Shown one piece after another: positions 31,621 through 37,954 of a stretch of 37,954 nucleotides of DNA. The stretch comes from CAYINU01 sp964364855 (lineage in GTDB: Bacteria; Margulisbacteria; Marinamargulisbacteria; CAYINU01): assembly GCA_964364855.1 (NCBI GenBank), contig CAYINU010000008.1, forward strand, positions 1 to 37,954, in the 5' to 3' direction. The position numbers and the translations under genes were made by a program. Under the pieces are notes generated by a model, which saw nothing but the letters and a program-made list of their open reading frames with translations, ran no database searches and had not been told where the DNA came from. Every line of letters begins with the position of its first letter. Positions within the stretch are counted from its first letter, which is position 1.

Positions 31621-32793
31621 TCATGGACAAGCCGTCAAAAATTCCGATGCGGACAGGACTTTTATACCCGCTTTGGTGTAGGTCGTGATGGTGTCTTGGA
31701 CCACTTGGTAGGCATAGGGCGCCCCTATTTTTTCTTTAAAATAGCGCAGTGAGTTGGAAATGCCGCTGTCCGAAAGTTTGGCTTCTACCATAAACCACGG
31801 TTTTTGATCAACCGTTACCAAAAAATCCACTTCGTGATCTTGATGGTCACGCAAGTACCATAACTCCGCCCGATACCCCTCGTAATCTTGCAAAAAGTGA
31901 CTCATTTTTAACAGATGGCTCGCGACCAGATTCTCAAACCGCGCTCCCGGATCTTCGACTTCCGACCAGTCCCACAGATACAGCTTGCTTTGTTTTTTGA
32001 GAGAACGAAATGATTTTTTTTGGTAGGGGAATAGGCGGTAGCAGTAATACAAAGACTCCAGAATTTCGACCCAGTTCCTGGCCGTTTTGTAATCCACCTC
32101 CAGATCGCGGGCAAGATTGTCCAAACTCAAACCACCGGACACCCGCTTTTCCAACAGCTGACTCAGCATCGCCATTTGGCCCAATTCGCGCACCATGGTC
32201 AGATCTCGGACATCGCCCTGAAACAGACGATCCAACTTGAGCTGCCGCCACCGTCGGCGTTCCCGTTCGGAAGTCATGAAAAAAGGCTCCGGGAATCCAC
32301 CCCGCTCCAGAAGAATCAAAAGTGGCTTGGGATCCGGCATTTTGAGAAATGAAAGAGGCTCGAATGGCACTAGCTTTGGAAAATGGGATTGGACTTCGGA
32401 GACACTAAACGGATGAAGGCGAAAAAAGAAATAGCGTCCTTGTAGGGAATCACCGCCCTTTCGAAAGGTGTCCAGACGCGCACTTCCCGTCACCAGAAGA
32501 TGAAGATGCTCATGATATTTGTCATATAGTCCTTTAACGAAGGTTTTCCAACGGGTGTACTTATGGAACTCATCCAAAATCAGAAGGTCTACCTCTGGCC
32601 AGTGTTGCCCTAAGATGCGTTTGCGATCCTCTCCGGCGTCCCAGTTTAAATACGCAAAAGAGGTAAAGGCTTCAGACAGCACTTTCTTGGCCAGCGTGGT
32701 CTTGCCCACTTGCCGCGGTCCCGCCAGAAAGACCATCTTTTTTTGAAGATCGGCTTCGATATGGGGGACCAGGTAACGTTGAAATTTTTTCAT
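31621..32793 (-). CDS. AAA ATPase with DUF4143, second paralogue
   Basis: A 390-aa paralogue of the gene at 29862, with Walker A GPRQVGKTT at 25-33, Walker B LLILDEFHKY, sensor LVTGSARLD, and DUF4143 with HEVDFLVTVDQKPW and VEAKLSD. The two share the same domain order but differ at many positions, so the duplication is old or they were acquired separately. Start ATG at 32793; the predicted transcript starts about 6 bases upstream, so the leader is very short. Confidence 0.9.
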   Translation of the reverse strand: MKKFQRYLVPHIEADLQKKMVFLAGPRQVGKTTLAKKVLSEAFTSFAYLNWDAGEDRKRILGQHWPEVDLLILDEFHKYTRWKTFVKGLYDKYHEHLHLLVTGSARLDTFRKGGDSLQGRYFFFRLHPFSVSEVQSHFPKLVPFEPLSFLKMPDPKPLLILLERGGFPEPFFMTSERERRRWRQLKLDRLFQGDVRDLTMVRELGQMAMLSQLLEKRVSGGLSLDNLARDLEVDYKTARNWVEILESLYYCYRLFPYQKKSFRSLKKQSKLYLWDWSEVEDPGARFENLVASHLLKMSHFLQDYEGYRAELWYLRDHQDHEVDFLVTVDQKPWFMVEAKLSDSGISNSLRYFKEKIGAPYAYQVVQDTITTYTKAGIKVLSASEFLTACP

Positions 32794-32805
32794 GTCCTGA
32801 ACTCA

Positions 32806-32834
32806 AGAATATGTAAAATCCGGATAGATGTCCA
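32806..32834 (-). promoter_or_regulatory. Promoter of the second AAA/DUF4143 gene
   Basis: On the minus strand TGGACA (5 of 6) and TATTCT (4 of 6) are spaced by 17 bases. The -35 lies inside the dyad at 32820-32833, which suggests repression. Confidence 0.5.
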
Positions 32835-32867
32835 GTTTTCTCATGAGTTTTTCGGATATATGTCCGG
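32820..32867 (-). promoter_or_regulatory. Paired GGATAKATGTCC operator-like sites
   Basis: CCGGATAGATGTCC (32820-32833) and CGGATATATGTCCGG (32853-32867) share the core GGATAKATGTCC, 32 bp apart (three helical turns). The second is a near-perfect dyad (CGGA...TCCG). They overlap the -35 and upstream region of the ATPase gene. Confidence 0.55.
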
Positions 32868-32894
32868 AATTTACCGATTATCGAGCGTGGCAAA

Positions 32895-32928
32895 ACAAAA
32901 ACCCGGAAAGCGTGGCGGCCTTCCGGGT
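32895..32928 (-). terminator. Rho-independent terminator after sod
   Basis: ACCCGGAA at 32901-32908 pairs with TTCCGGGT at 32921-32928. On the minus strand the stem is followed by TTTTTGTTTTG. It lies 35 bases past the superoxide dismutase stop. Confidence 0.85.
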
Positions 32929-32963
32929 GTGATGTGCCCAAGACGGGCAATAGCGAGGTGAGG

Positions 32964-33569
32964 CTATTTTGCCGATTGGTAAGTCGCCTCGACTTGTTTC
33001 CAATTCACCACATTCCAAAATGCGGACAGGTAATCCGGCCGGCGGTTTTGGTATTTCAGGTAGTAGGCATGCTCCCAAACATCGACACCGAGAATAGGCT
33101 TTTTGCCTTCGGTTAACGGATTGTCCTGATTGGGAGTAGACAGGATTTCAAGCTTGCCGTTGTTAAGCACCAACCACGCCCAGCCACTGCCAAAGCGGGT
33201 CGCACCGGCCGTTTCGAATTGTTTTTTAAAGGCATCGAAATTTCCAAATGTATTTTGGATCGCACCACCGACTTCGCCGGCAGGCTCTCCTCCAGCGTTA
33301 GGCGCCATCCACTGCCAAAACAGGCTGTGGTTGTAGTGGCCACCGCCGTTGTTGCGCACGGCCATGCGTTTGCCTTCGGGAATAGCTGTGATGTTGGTGA
33401 TAATCCATTCGATGGGTTTGGATTCGAATTCGGTGCCGGCCAGTGCTTCATTCAACTTGGCCACGTAAGCCGCATGGTGCTTGTCGTGATGAATTTCCAT
33501 CGTCTTGGTATCGATATGGGGCTCAAGCGCATCAAAACTGTAGGGTAATGCAGGGACTTGAAAGGCCAT
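32964..33569 (-). CDS. Superoxide dismutase (Fe/Mn family)
   Basis: A 201-aa enzyme that converts superoxide to hydrogen peroxide and oxygen. Metal ligands are His27 (MEIHHDKHH), a His in GGGHYNHSLFW, and Asp and His in DVWEHAYYLKYQN. The block WMAPNAGGEPAG is more typical of Mn-type or cambialistic enzymes. AAAGGAG precedes the ATG. It follows the peroxiredoxin gene after 15 bases; together they remove superoxide and the resulting peroxide. Confidence 0.96.
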   Translation of the reverse strand: MAFQVPALPYSFDALEPHIDTKTMEIHHDKHHAAYVAKLNEALAGTEFESKPIEWIITNITAIPEGKRMAVRNNGGGHYNHSLFWQWMAPNAGGEPAGEVGGAIQNTFGNFDAFKKQFETAGATRFGSGWAWLVLNNGKLEILSTPNQDNPLTEGKKPILGVDVWEHAYYLKYQNRRPDYLSAFWNVVNWKQVEATYQSAK

Positions 33570-33584
33570 GGTGTTTGCTCCTTT

Positions 33585-34178
33585 TTAACTTTTTTGTGAC
33601 AAATACGCGGCGACACTGGCGTGGGATTCTTTGATGGCCCGATCCCCCTGGCGCCAGTTTGCCGGACAGACTTCGCCGTGCTTTTCATAAAACTGCAGGG
33701 CATCCACCATGCGGAGTGCCTCGTCCACACTGCGGCCCAGCGGCAAGTCATTGATGACTTGATGACGGACGATGCCGTCCTTGTCGATCAAAAACAGACC
33801 GCGGTAAGCCGCACCCATATCCTCTTTGAGCACATCGTAGGCCCGGGCCACGTCCTTGTTGTAGTCCGCCAGCAATGGATACCGTACACCCTGGATACCC
33901 CCTTGTTCGCGGGGCGAGTTTAACCAGGCCACGTGGGACCACCAAGAGTCTGTCGACGCGCCAATCACCTGGACATTGCGGGCCTCAAATTCACCGAGCT
34001 TTTCTTGGAATGCGTGCAGCTCCGTCGGACAAACGAAGGTAAAGTCCAGCGGATAAAAAAACAACAGCACATACTTGCCTTTAAGATCGCTCAGGCGAAA
34101 TGAATCCACGATCTGACCACCGTCCACAACGGCTTTTACATTAAATTCAGGGGCTTTTTTGCCAACCAATACAGCCAT
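33585..34178 (-). CDS. 2-Cys peroxiredoxin (AhpC/TSA family)
   Basis: A 197-aa thiol peroxidase of the typical 2-Cys Prx1/AhpC group. The peroxidatic Cys50 is in FVCPTE and the resolving Cys in EVCPANW near the C-terminus; the GG(I/L)G-like segment and extra tail are those of eukaryote-like sensitive forms only in part. A good AAAGGAG ribosome site precedes the ATG. It is first of a pair with sod. The gap to the PorV-like gene upstream is 32 bases, so it may also be read from there. Confidence 0.95.
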   Translation of the reverse strand: MAVLVGKKAPEFNVKAVVDGGQIVDSFRLSDLKGKYVLLFFYPLDFTFVCPTELHAFQEKLGEFEARNVQVIGASTDSWWSHVAWLNSPREQGGIQGVRYPLLADYNKDVARAYDVLKEDMGAAYRGLFLIDKDGIVRHQVINDLPLGRSVDEALRMVDALQFYEKHGEVCPANWRQGDRAIKESHASVAAYLSQKS

Positions 34179-34210
34179 TTTTAGGCTCCTTTCACATCGA
34201 AAATGTCCAG

Positions 34211-35260
34211 TCAGTTTAGCACACGGTTCGCGGCTGGCACCATCGACAACTCTGTGGCCGGAGATGCCCCACCTTGGGTAACGACCGGCGGACGGTCCGT
34301 GTCAAAAGTCAGATTCACCGAGATATAGTGTTGCAGACCTTGGCTAAAATATTCGCTGGGCTGCATCGCATAGTGAACAGCGATTTCCCGCAATTTGAGC
34401 GACACGCCCAAGCTGAGTGCCGTGGTGAAATGATTAATCACCCACAATTCCCGCCATCCGGCCCTCAGGGTCAGCCATTTGTTTTCAAAAGGCGGAACGT
34501 ATTCCAGGCCCACCGCTTTTGCCGGGGCAATTTGAGACATAAACGTGGCTTGGGCCAACAGCGAGACATCTCTCCAAAACGGCAATGCAAATCCCCCGCT
34601 CAAGATGCCTTGTTTGGCGATCAGTTCTTCCGCCCCATCCGTATAAATCAGCTTGGCCAGTCCGTTTTTAAGGGTTGCGGCAATCGTGAACGCAGGCTCC
34701 ACATACACCGCGCCCACGTCCAAAGACCACCCCGCTCCGGTATAACTGCCGAAGGCCCTTTTGAGATAATTGACGCTGGCACCGATGGACAACCCCTCCC
34801 CCACCCGCTTCGACCCGACCGCGCGAATCATCATCGATTCGTAGGTCATGTCTCCGGTTTGGGTGAATTCACCATTCATATCCACATCGGTCATGGGCAC
34901 ATTCGGTACCTGGGCCCAAGTGAGGCCCGCCCCCAAATTCATGTCCTCAAAAAAAGGCACGGCGATACTGGCGGCCCAGAACCGACTTTCACCATTCAGA
35001 TAGTTGGCCTGCAAAATGCCCACATCCAGCGCATTGGGATTCAGGCTGCCCGGATTTTCAAAAACAGCCGTGGAAGAGCGGTCCAAACCGAAAATATTAC
35101 CGCCACCCAGCGCCCGCGCAGACGTAATAACCTCGTCTTGGGCCCAGGCCGGGCACCCTGCACAGAAAGCAATCAGCATCGCCAGCAGCCAGAGCTTTTT
35201 TGCAACAATGCGCGCAGTCGGAGTCAAATGGTTGCTCATAACGCCTCTTTCTCGGTTCAT
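34211..35260 (-). CDS. PorV-like outer-membrane beta-barrel protein
   Basis: A 349-aa protein with an N-terminal signal peptide (hydrophobic segment about 23-38, cleavage likely after AWA|QD) and then alternating beta strands in the style of the PorV/PorQ (UPF0164) family: ARALGGGNIFGLDRSSTAVFENPG at the start is the FadL/PorV-like entrance, and the C-terminus ends with a strand HYISVNLTF plus a short tail. In type IX systems PorV shuttles CTD-bearing cargo. Its start overlaps the upstream CTD-protein stop as ATGA; an ATG at 35239 is an alternative. The linkage to a CTD protein supports this role. Confidence 0.75.
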   Translation of the reverse strand: MNRERGVMSNHLTPTARIVAKKLWLLAMLIAFCAGCPAWAQDEVITSARALGGGNIFGLDRSSTAVFENPGSLNPNALDVGILQANYLNGESRFWAASIAVPFFEDMNLGAGLTWAQVPNVPMTDVDMNGEFTQTGDMTYESMMIRAVGSKRVGEGLSIGASVNYLKRAFGSYTGAGWSLDVGAVYVEPAFTIAATLKNGLAKLIYTDGAEELIAKQGILSGGFALPFWRDVSLLAQATFMSQIAPAKAVGLEYVPPFENKWLTLRAGWRELWVINHFTTALSLGVSLKLREIAVHYAMQPSEYFSQGLQHYISVNLTFDTDRPPVVTQGGASPATELSMVPAANRVLN

Positions 35261-37954
35261 GGCAGCACCGCCATCTTGTTTTTGGCGACAATACTTCCCT
35301 CATTGATGAGGACAAACATATAGACACCCACATCCAAATTTTGCCCAAACAAAGTAGAAGAAATGGGAATTTGGTTAAATCCGACAGTTCCACCTGGCGT
35401 GCCCGCAGCAAAGCTAGTTCGGTAAATTTCGTAGCCCTGCGAGGTATAGAGCCGAAACTCGATATCCGCGTCGCGGTTGAGTCGGTAGCCGACCGTGGTC
35501 GTCTGGCTACGACGGAATGGATTGGGGTAGTTTAATGCCGGACCCGATAGCAGGGGGCCTCCGTCAGCCGTAATACGCAACACCCCATTGGTGTACAGCT
35601 GGCTGCTATCCCAACGCATCCCGGCAGGCAACGTCGGCAGCATCACTTGGGAAAATTCGCCCGTAATGGTACTGGTGCGGATGATCTGGATGACATCTCC
35701 CATCCGTGGCTGGTAATCCGAACCAAGCTGGATTTCCAAAATCCCGGCTGCCATAAACGTACCCTGCACAGTGAGCACCGAAATATTGCTAGTGGACGTT
35801 TCGCCAAATGCCGTCCGGGTGACATGGAATCGATGGATCACCAACACCGTGCGACCGTCATCGGACTGAGTAAAATCACCACCCACGCTCGTCGTACCGG
35901 TCGGTGTCGCTGGTGCAAAAATACCGGATCCTAGATTAATCAGATTGAAATTCACTTGGTTCACCACCAAGGTTCCACCTAACCATACAAAAGAACCGGT
36001 CCCGCTCCCCGTGGTCAACGTCTCGACGCGCAATGTACCCCCTTGAAGGGTGAAATTGGCAGAGCTGGAACTTTGGGCCGCCAAGATCATCTGGCCATTC
36101 ACAACAACGGTGCCGTTGGTTTGGACAATAAAGGCCACACCCTGATTGCCCACTACCAGGTTTCCACTGGTCACCCATTGCGCGCCCGCTTCACTCACCA
36201 GAACGGTACCAAAGGCCTGGATATGGTTACCCAAAATCGCGTCGAGGTTAAATAGCCGTCCTTCCAAAATGCCGATGGTCGTCTGGGCATTGTCGGCAAT
36301 GATGATGTGCAACCGGCTGAGGTCGACGGTGAAATTAATAGTGGCGATAACCCCATCGATAATGCCTGTCTGATAGAACGAGTCGGGGAGCAAGGTATAG
36401 CTCACGGTCACGGGTGCAGATTCATTGCCGGCCGCATCTCGCGCAATCAGCGCATAATAATAGGTGCCCGCGGTCAGCCCCGTATCGATATAGAAGTTGC
36501 CTGTCACGTTTTCGGTGACCCCATTTTGGTTGTTTCGGGTCGTGGGATAGCTCACGCTGGAGCGCAAGATACTCACGCCGGTAATGTCTGTGCTGCCCTT
36601 GAGCCAATCCAGCTGGATTTGCCCCGCTGCCCGTGCGAATGCCCGCACCCAAATCAAGGCCGGCGGCGCAACCGTATCCACCGTCACGCGTTGTACCCCT
36701 AAGATGACCACCGTCCCGTCGGAAGTTATACCAAAGATGGTGTAGAAATACGTCCCATCCGCGACATTGGTGTGAATGAAACTGGTACCGGTCAGTCCCG
36801 TTGCCACTGCCGTTCCCTCAGACAGGCTCAACGGAAAACTGGTCGTACTACACCGGATACTGACCGATACAATGGGAGGGCCAAATGTCCAGGTAAGTAC
36901 CACTATATTTTGTGTGGAAAATTGGCCGGTGGGGTTGAGGGTAACCGTTGCCGTCACCACAGCGGGCTGTGAGAAATTTCCCACCAGGTCGCGTGCGAAT
37001 ACACTATAATAGTAAGTTCCGGCCGCCAGCCCGACGTTGAGCAGGCTTTCTTGGGTAATATCTGCCGCAATCAAGACCCCATCGGTGGGCGTGGTGGGAA
37101 ACGTATCCGTGCGGCGACGGACGGTGGTGGCCAGAAAATCAGGATCTATCGGATTTTGCCATGTCAACAGCACACTATTGGCATTGGCGGTTGCCGTTAA
37201 GCCGGTGGGTGGTCCGGGCGGCGTCGAATCGGGGGTAAAAACCGTTGTGTTGACGGTGACCGTCGCCGTGACGGCTCCCGAGAAATTCCCGGCAATATCG
37301 CGGGCAAACAAGCTGTAAAAATAGATGCCGTTGCTTGCTACGATATCCACATGACTGGTCGCCAGCAGGTTGGCCACCACCAGCGTTCCCGCATCCACCG
37401 TCGCCGGATAAGTGGCATTGGAACGACGTAGCGTGACGCTTAAAAAGTCCGTGGTCGGGTTAGTCCAAATCAACGTCACCACATTACCCGAGGCCGTAGC
37501 GGTAAACCCGGTGGGTGCCGCAGGCGGAATGGTATCGATGGTGACCGAAGTGGTGGCCGCTGCGGAAATGTTCCCCCGCTGATCCACGGCAAACAGGCTG
37601 TACAGATGTGTCGCATCGGCCAAGCCCACGTGGGAAAAGGCAGTTGAAGTTACGTTGGTCGTGATGGTCGTGCCATCGGTGGGCGTAACCGGATGATGAC
37701 CGCTTCCTTTCACCACGATCCAGTAGGCAAAATCCGATTCTCCCGCCGCAGACCAAGCTAAATTCGCGGTTGTACCCACTGCTGTGCCGGTAAATCCGGT
37801 CGGCGCGGCTGGCGGCGTCGTATCAACCAGAGCGGAGGTCGTCGCAGCAGCGGAAATGTTCCCCCGCTGATCCACCGCAAACAGGCTGTACAGATGCGCC
37901 GCATCGGCCAAGCCCACGTGGGAAAAGGCAGTTGAAGTTACGTTGGTCGTGATG
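35257..37954 (-). CDS. Large Fn3-repeat surface protein with T9SS-like C-terminal domain (5' end missing)
   Basis: The visible part has about 898 residues and runs off the window. It has at least six fibronectin-III-like repeats (each starts with a PP(A/G)(A/P)(P/T)GFT-like segment and ends YSLFA.D..GN.S), then a beta-helix-like region of about 250 residues with Gly/Val-rich strands resembling autotransporter passengers (GNLVVGNQG, GGTLRVETL), and a C-terminal domain beginning ALNYPNPFRRSQTT. The NYPNPF motif is typical of type IX or FlgD-like sorting domains. It is probably secreted and surface-bound. Translation is coupled to the PorV-like gene. Confidence 0.8.
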   Translation of the reverse strand, partial: ITTNVTSTAFSHVGLADAAHLYSLFAVDQRGNISAAATTSALVDTTPPAAPTGFTGTAVGTTANLAWSAAGESDFAYWIVVKGSGHHPVTPTDGTTITTNVTSTAFSHVGLADATHLYSLFAVDQRGNISAAATTSVTIDTIPPAAPTGFTATASGNVVTLIWTNPTTDFLSVTLRRSNATYPATVDAGTLVVANLLATSHVDIVASNGIYFYSLFARDIAGNFSGAVTATVTVNTTVFTPDSTPPGPPTGLTATANANSVLLTWQNPIDPDFLATTVRRRTDTFPTTPTDGVLIAADITQESLLNVGLAAGTYYYSVFARDLVGNFSQPAVVTATVTLNPTGQFSTQNIVVLTWTFGPPIVSVSIRCSTTSFPLSLSEGTAVATGLTGTSFIHTNVADGTYFYTIFGITSDGTVVILGVQRVTVDTVAPPALIWVRAFARAAGQIQLDWLKGSTDITGVSILRSSVSYPTTRNNQNGVTENVTGNFYIDTGLTAGTYYYALIARDAAGNESAPVTVSYTLLPDSFYQTGIIDGVIATINFTVDLSRLHIIIADNAQTTIGILEGRLFNLDAILGNHIQAFGTVLVSEAGAQWVTSGNLVVGNQGVAFIVQTNGTVVVNGQMILAAQSSSSANFTLQGGTLRVETLTTGSGTGSFVWLGGTLVVNQVNFNLINLGSGIFAPATPTGTTSVGGDFTQSDDGRTVLVIHRFHVTRTAFGETSTSNISVLTVQGTFMAAGILEIQLGSDYQPRMGDVIQIIRTSTITGEFSQVMLPTLPAGMRWDSSQLYTNGVLRITADGGPLLSGPALNYPNPFRRSQTTTVGYRLNRDADIEFRLYTSQGYEIYRTSFAAGTPGGTVGFNQIPISSTLFGQNLDVGVYMFVLINEGSIVAKNKMAVLP
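37564..37954 (-). repeat. 288-bp tandem Fn3 repeat unit
   Basis: Bases 37564-37665 recur at 37852-37954 with only a few differences; the period is 288 bp (96 residues, one Fn3 domain). The near identity points to recent tandem duplication within the gene, and the array likely goes on outside the window. Confidence 0.85.

Noticed and set aside
1..37954. CRISPR arrays, tRNA and rRNA genes
   Set aside because: No regularly spaced short repeats with unique spacers, no cloverleaf and no rRNA segments were seen by eye; a covariance-model scan was not possible.

Overview
The window is chromosomal DNA from a diderm (Gram-negative) bacterium that I cannot place to genus. It has mreB, a secretin, and a PorV-like outer-membrane barrel next to a large Fn3-repeat protein whose C-terminal domain carries the 'NYPNPF' signature of type IX-type secretion substrates. 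Housekeeping genes (pheST, mutS, dapA, leuB, ogt, sod, peroxiredoxin) are intact, with moderate GC. Many neighbouring genes share ATGA or GTGA 4-base overlaps, and several genes lack a clear Shine-Dalgarno site.

Layout. 1-336: two copies of a 94-bp repeat at a 240-bp period, with strong hairpins. 337-6170 (minus): a hypothetical protein, mreB, a SPOR-domain protein, two adjacent paralogous HExxH (gluzincin-like) proteins, and a small Ala-rich protein with its own terminator. 6297-13126 (plus): pheS, pheT, mutS, and an alpha/beta hydrolase, ending in a bidirectional terminator. 13256-15233 (minus): a three-gene PilN/PilO/secretin-like operon. 15367-19370 (plus): nucleotide-sugar dehydrogenase, DegT aminotransferase, YdcF-like protein, dapA. 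19341-20904 (minus): ogt and leuB. 21204-21992 (plus): a membrane-anchored DjlA-like J-domain protein.

22041-32793 is an accessory, rearranged region. A terpene-synthase-like gene sits between two 6-TM sensor proteins (a DHp-only protein and a full histidine kinase). A perfect 256-bp direct repeat of the kinase 3' end brackets a cassette holding a CopD-like membrane protein and an Rpn-family nuclease. Removing one 1857-bp repeat unit restores a single co-directional run: DHp sensor, terpene synthase, kinase, AraC regulator, 266-aa unknown protein. This reconstructed locus is the most unusual system in the window. Further on, two paralogous AAA/DUF4143 ATPases, each with paired dyads upstream, flank a hicBA toxin-antitoxin locus. 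That locus was split by a 122-bp MITE-like element with a TA target duplication. Removing the element on paper restores an overlapping hicB stop and hicA start.

32964-37954 (minus): superoxide dismutase and peroxiredoxin (oxidative stress pair), then the PorV-like barrel and the Fn3/CTD surface protein, whose 5' end lies beyond the window.
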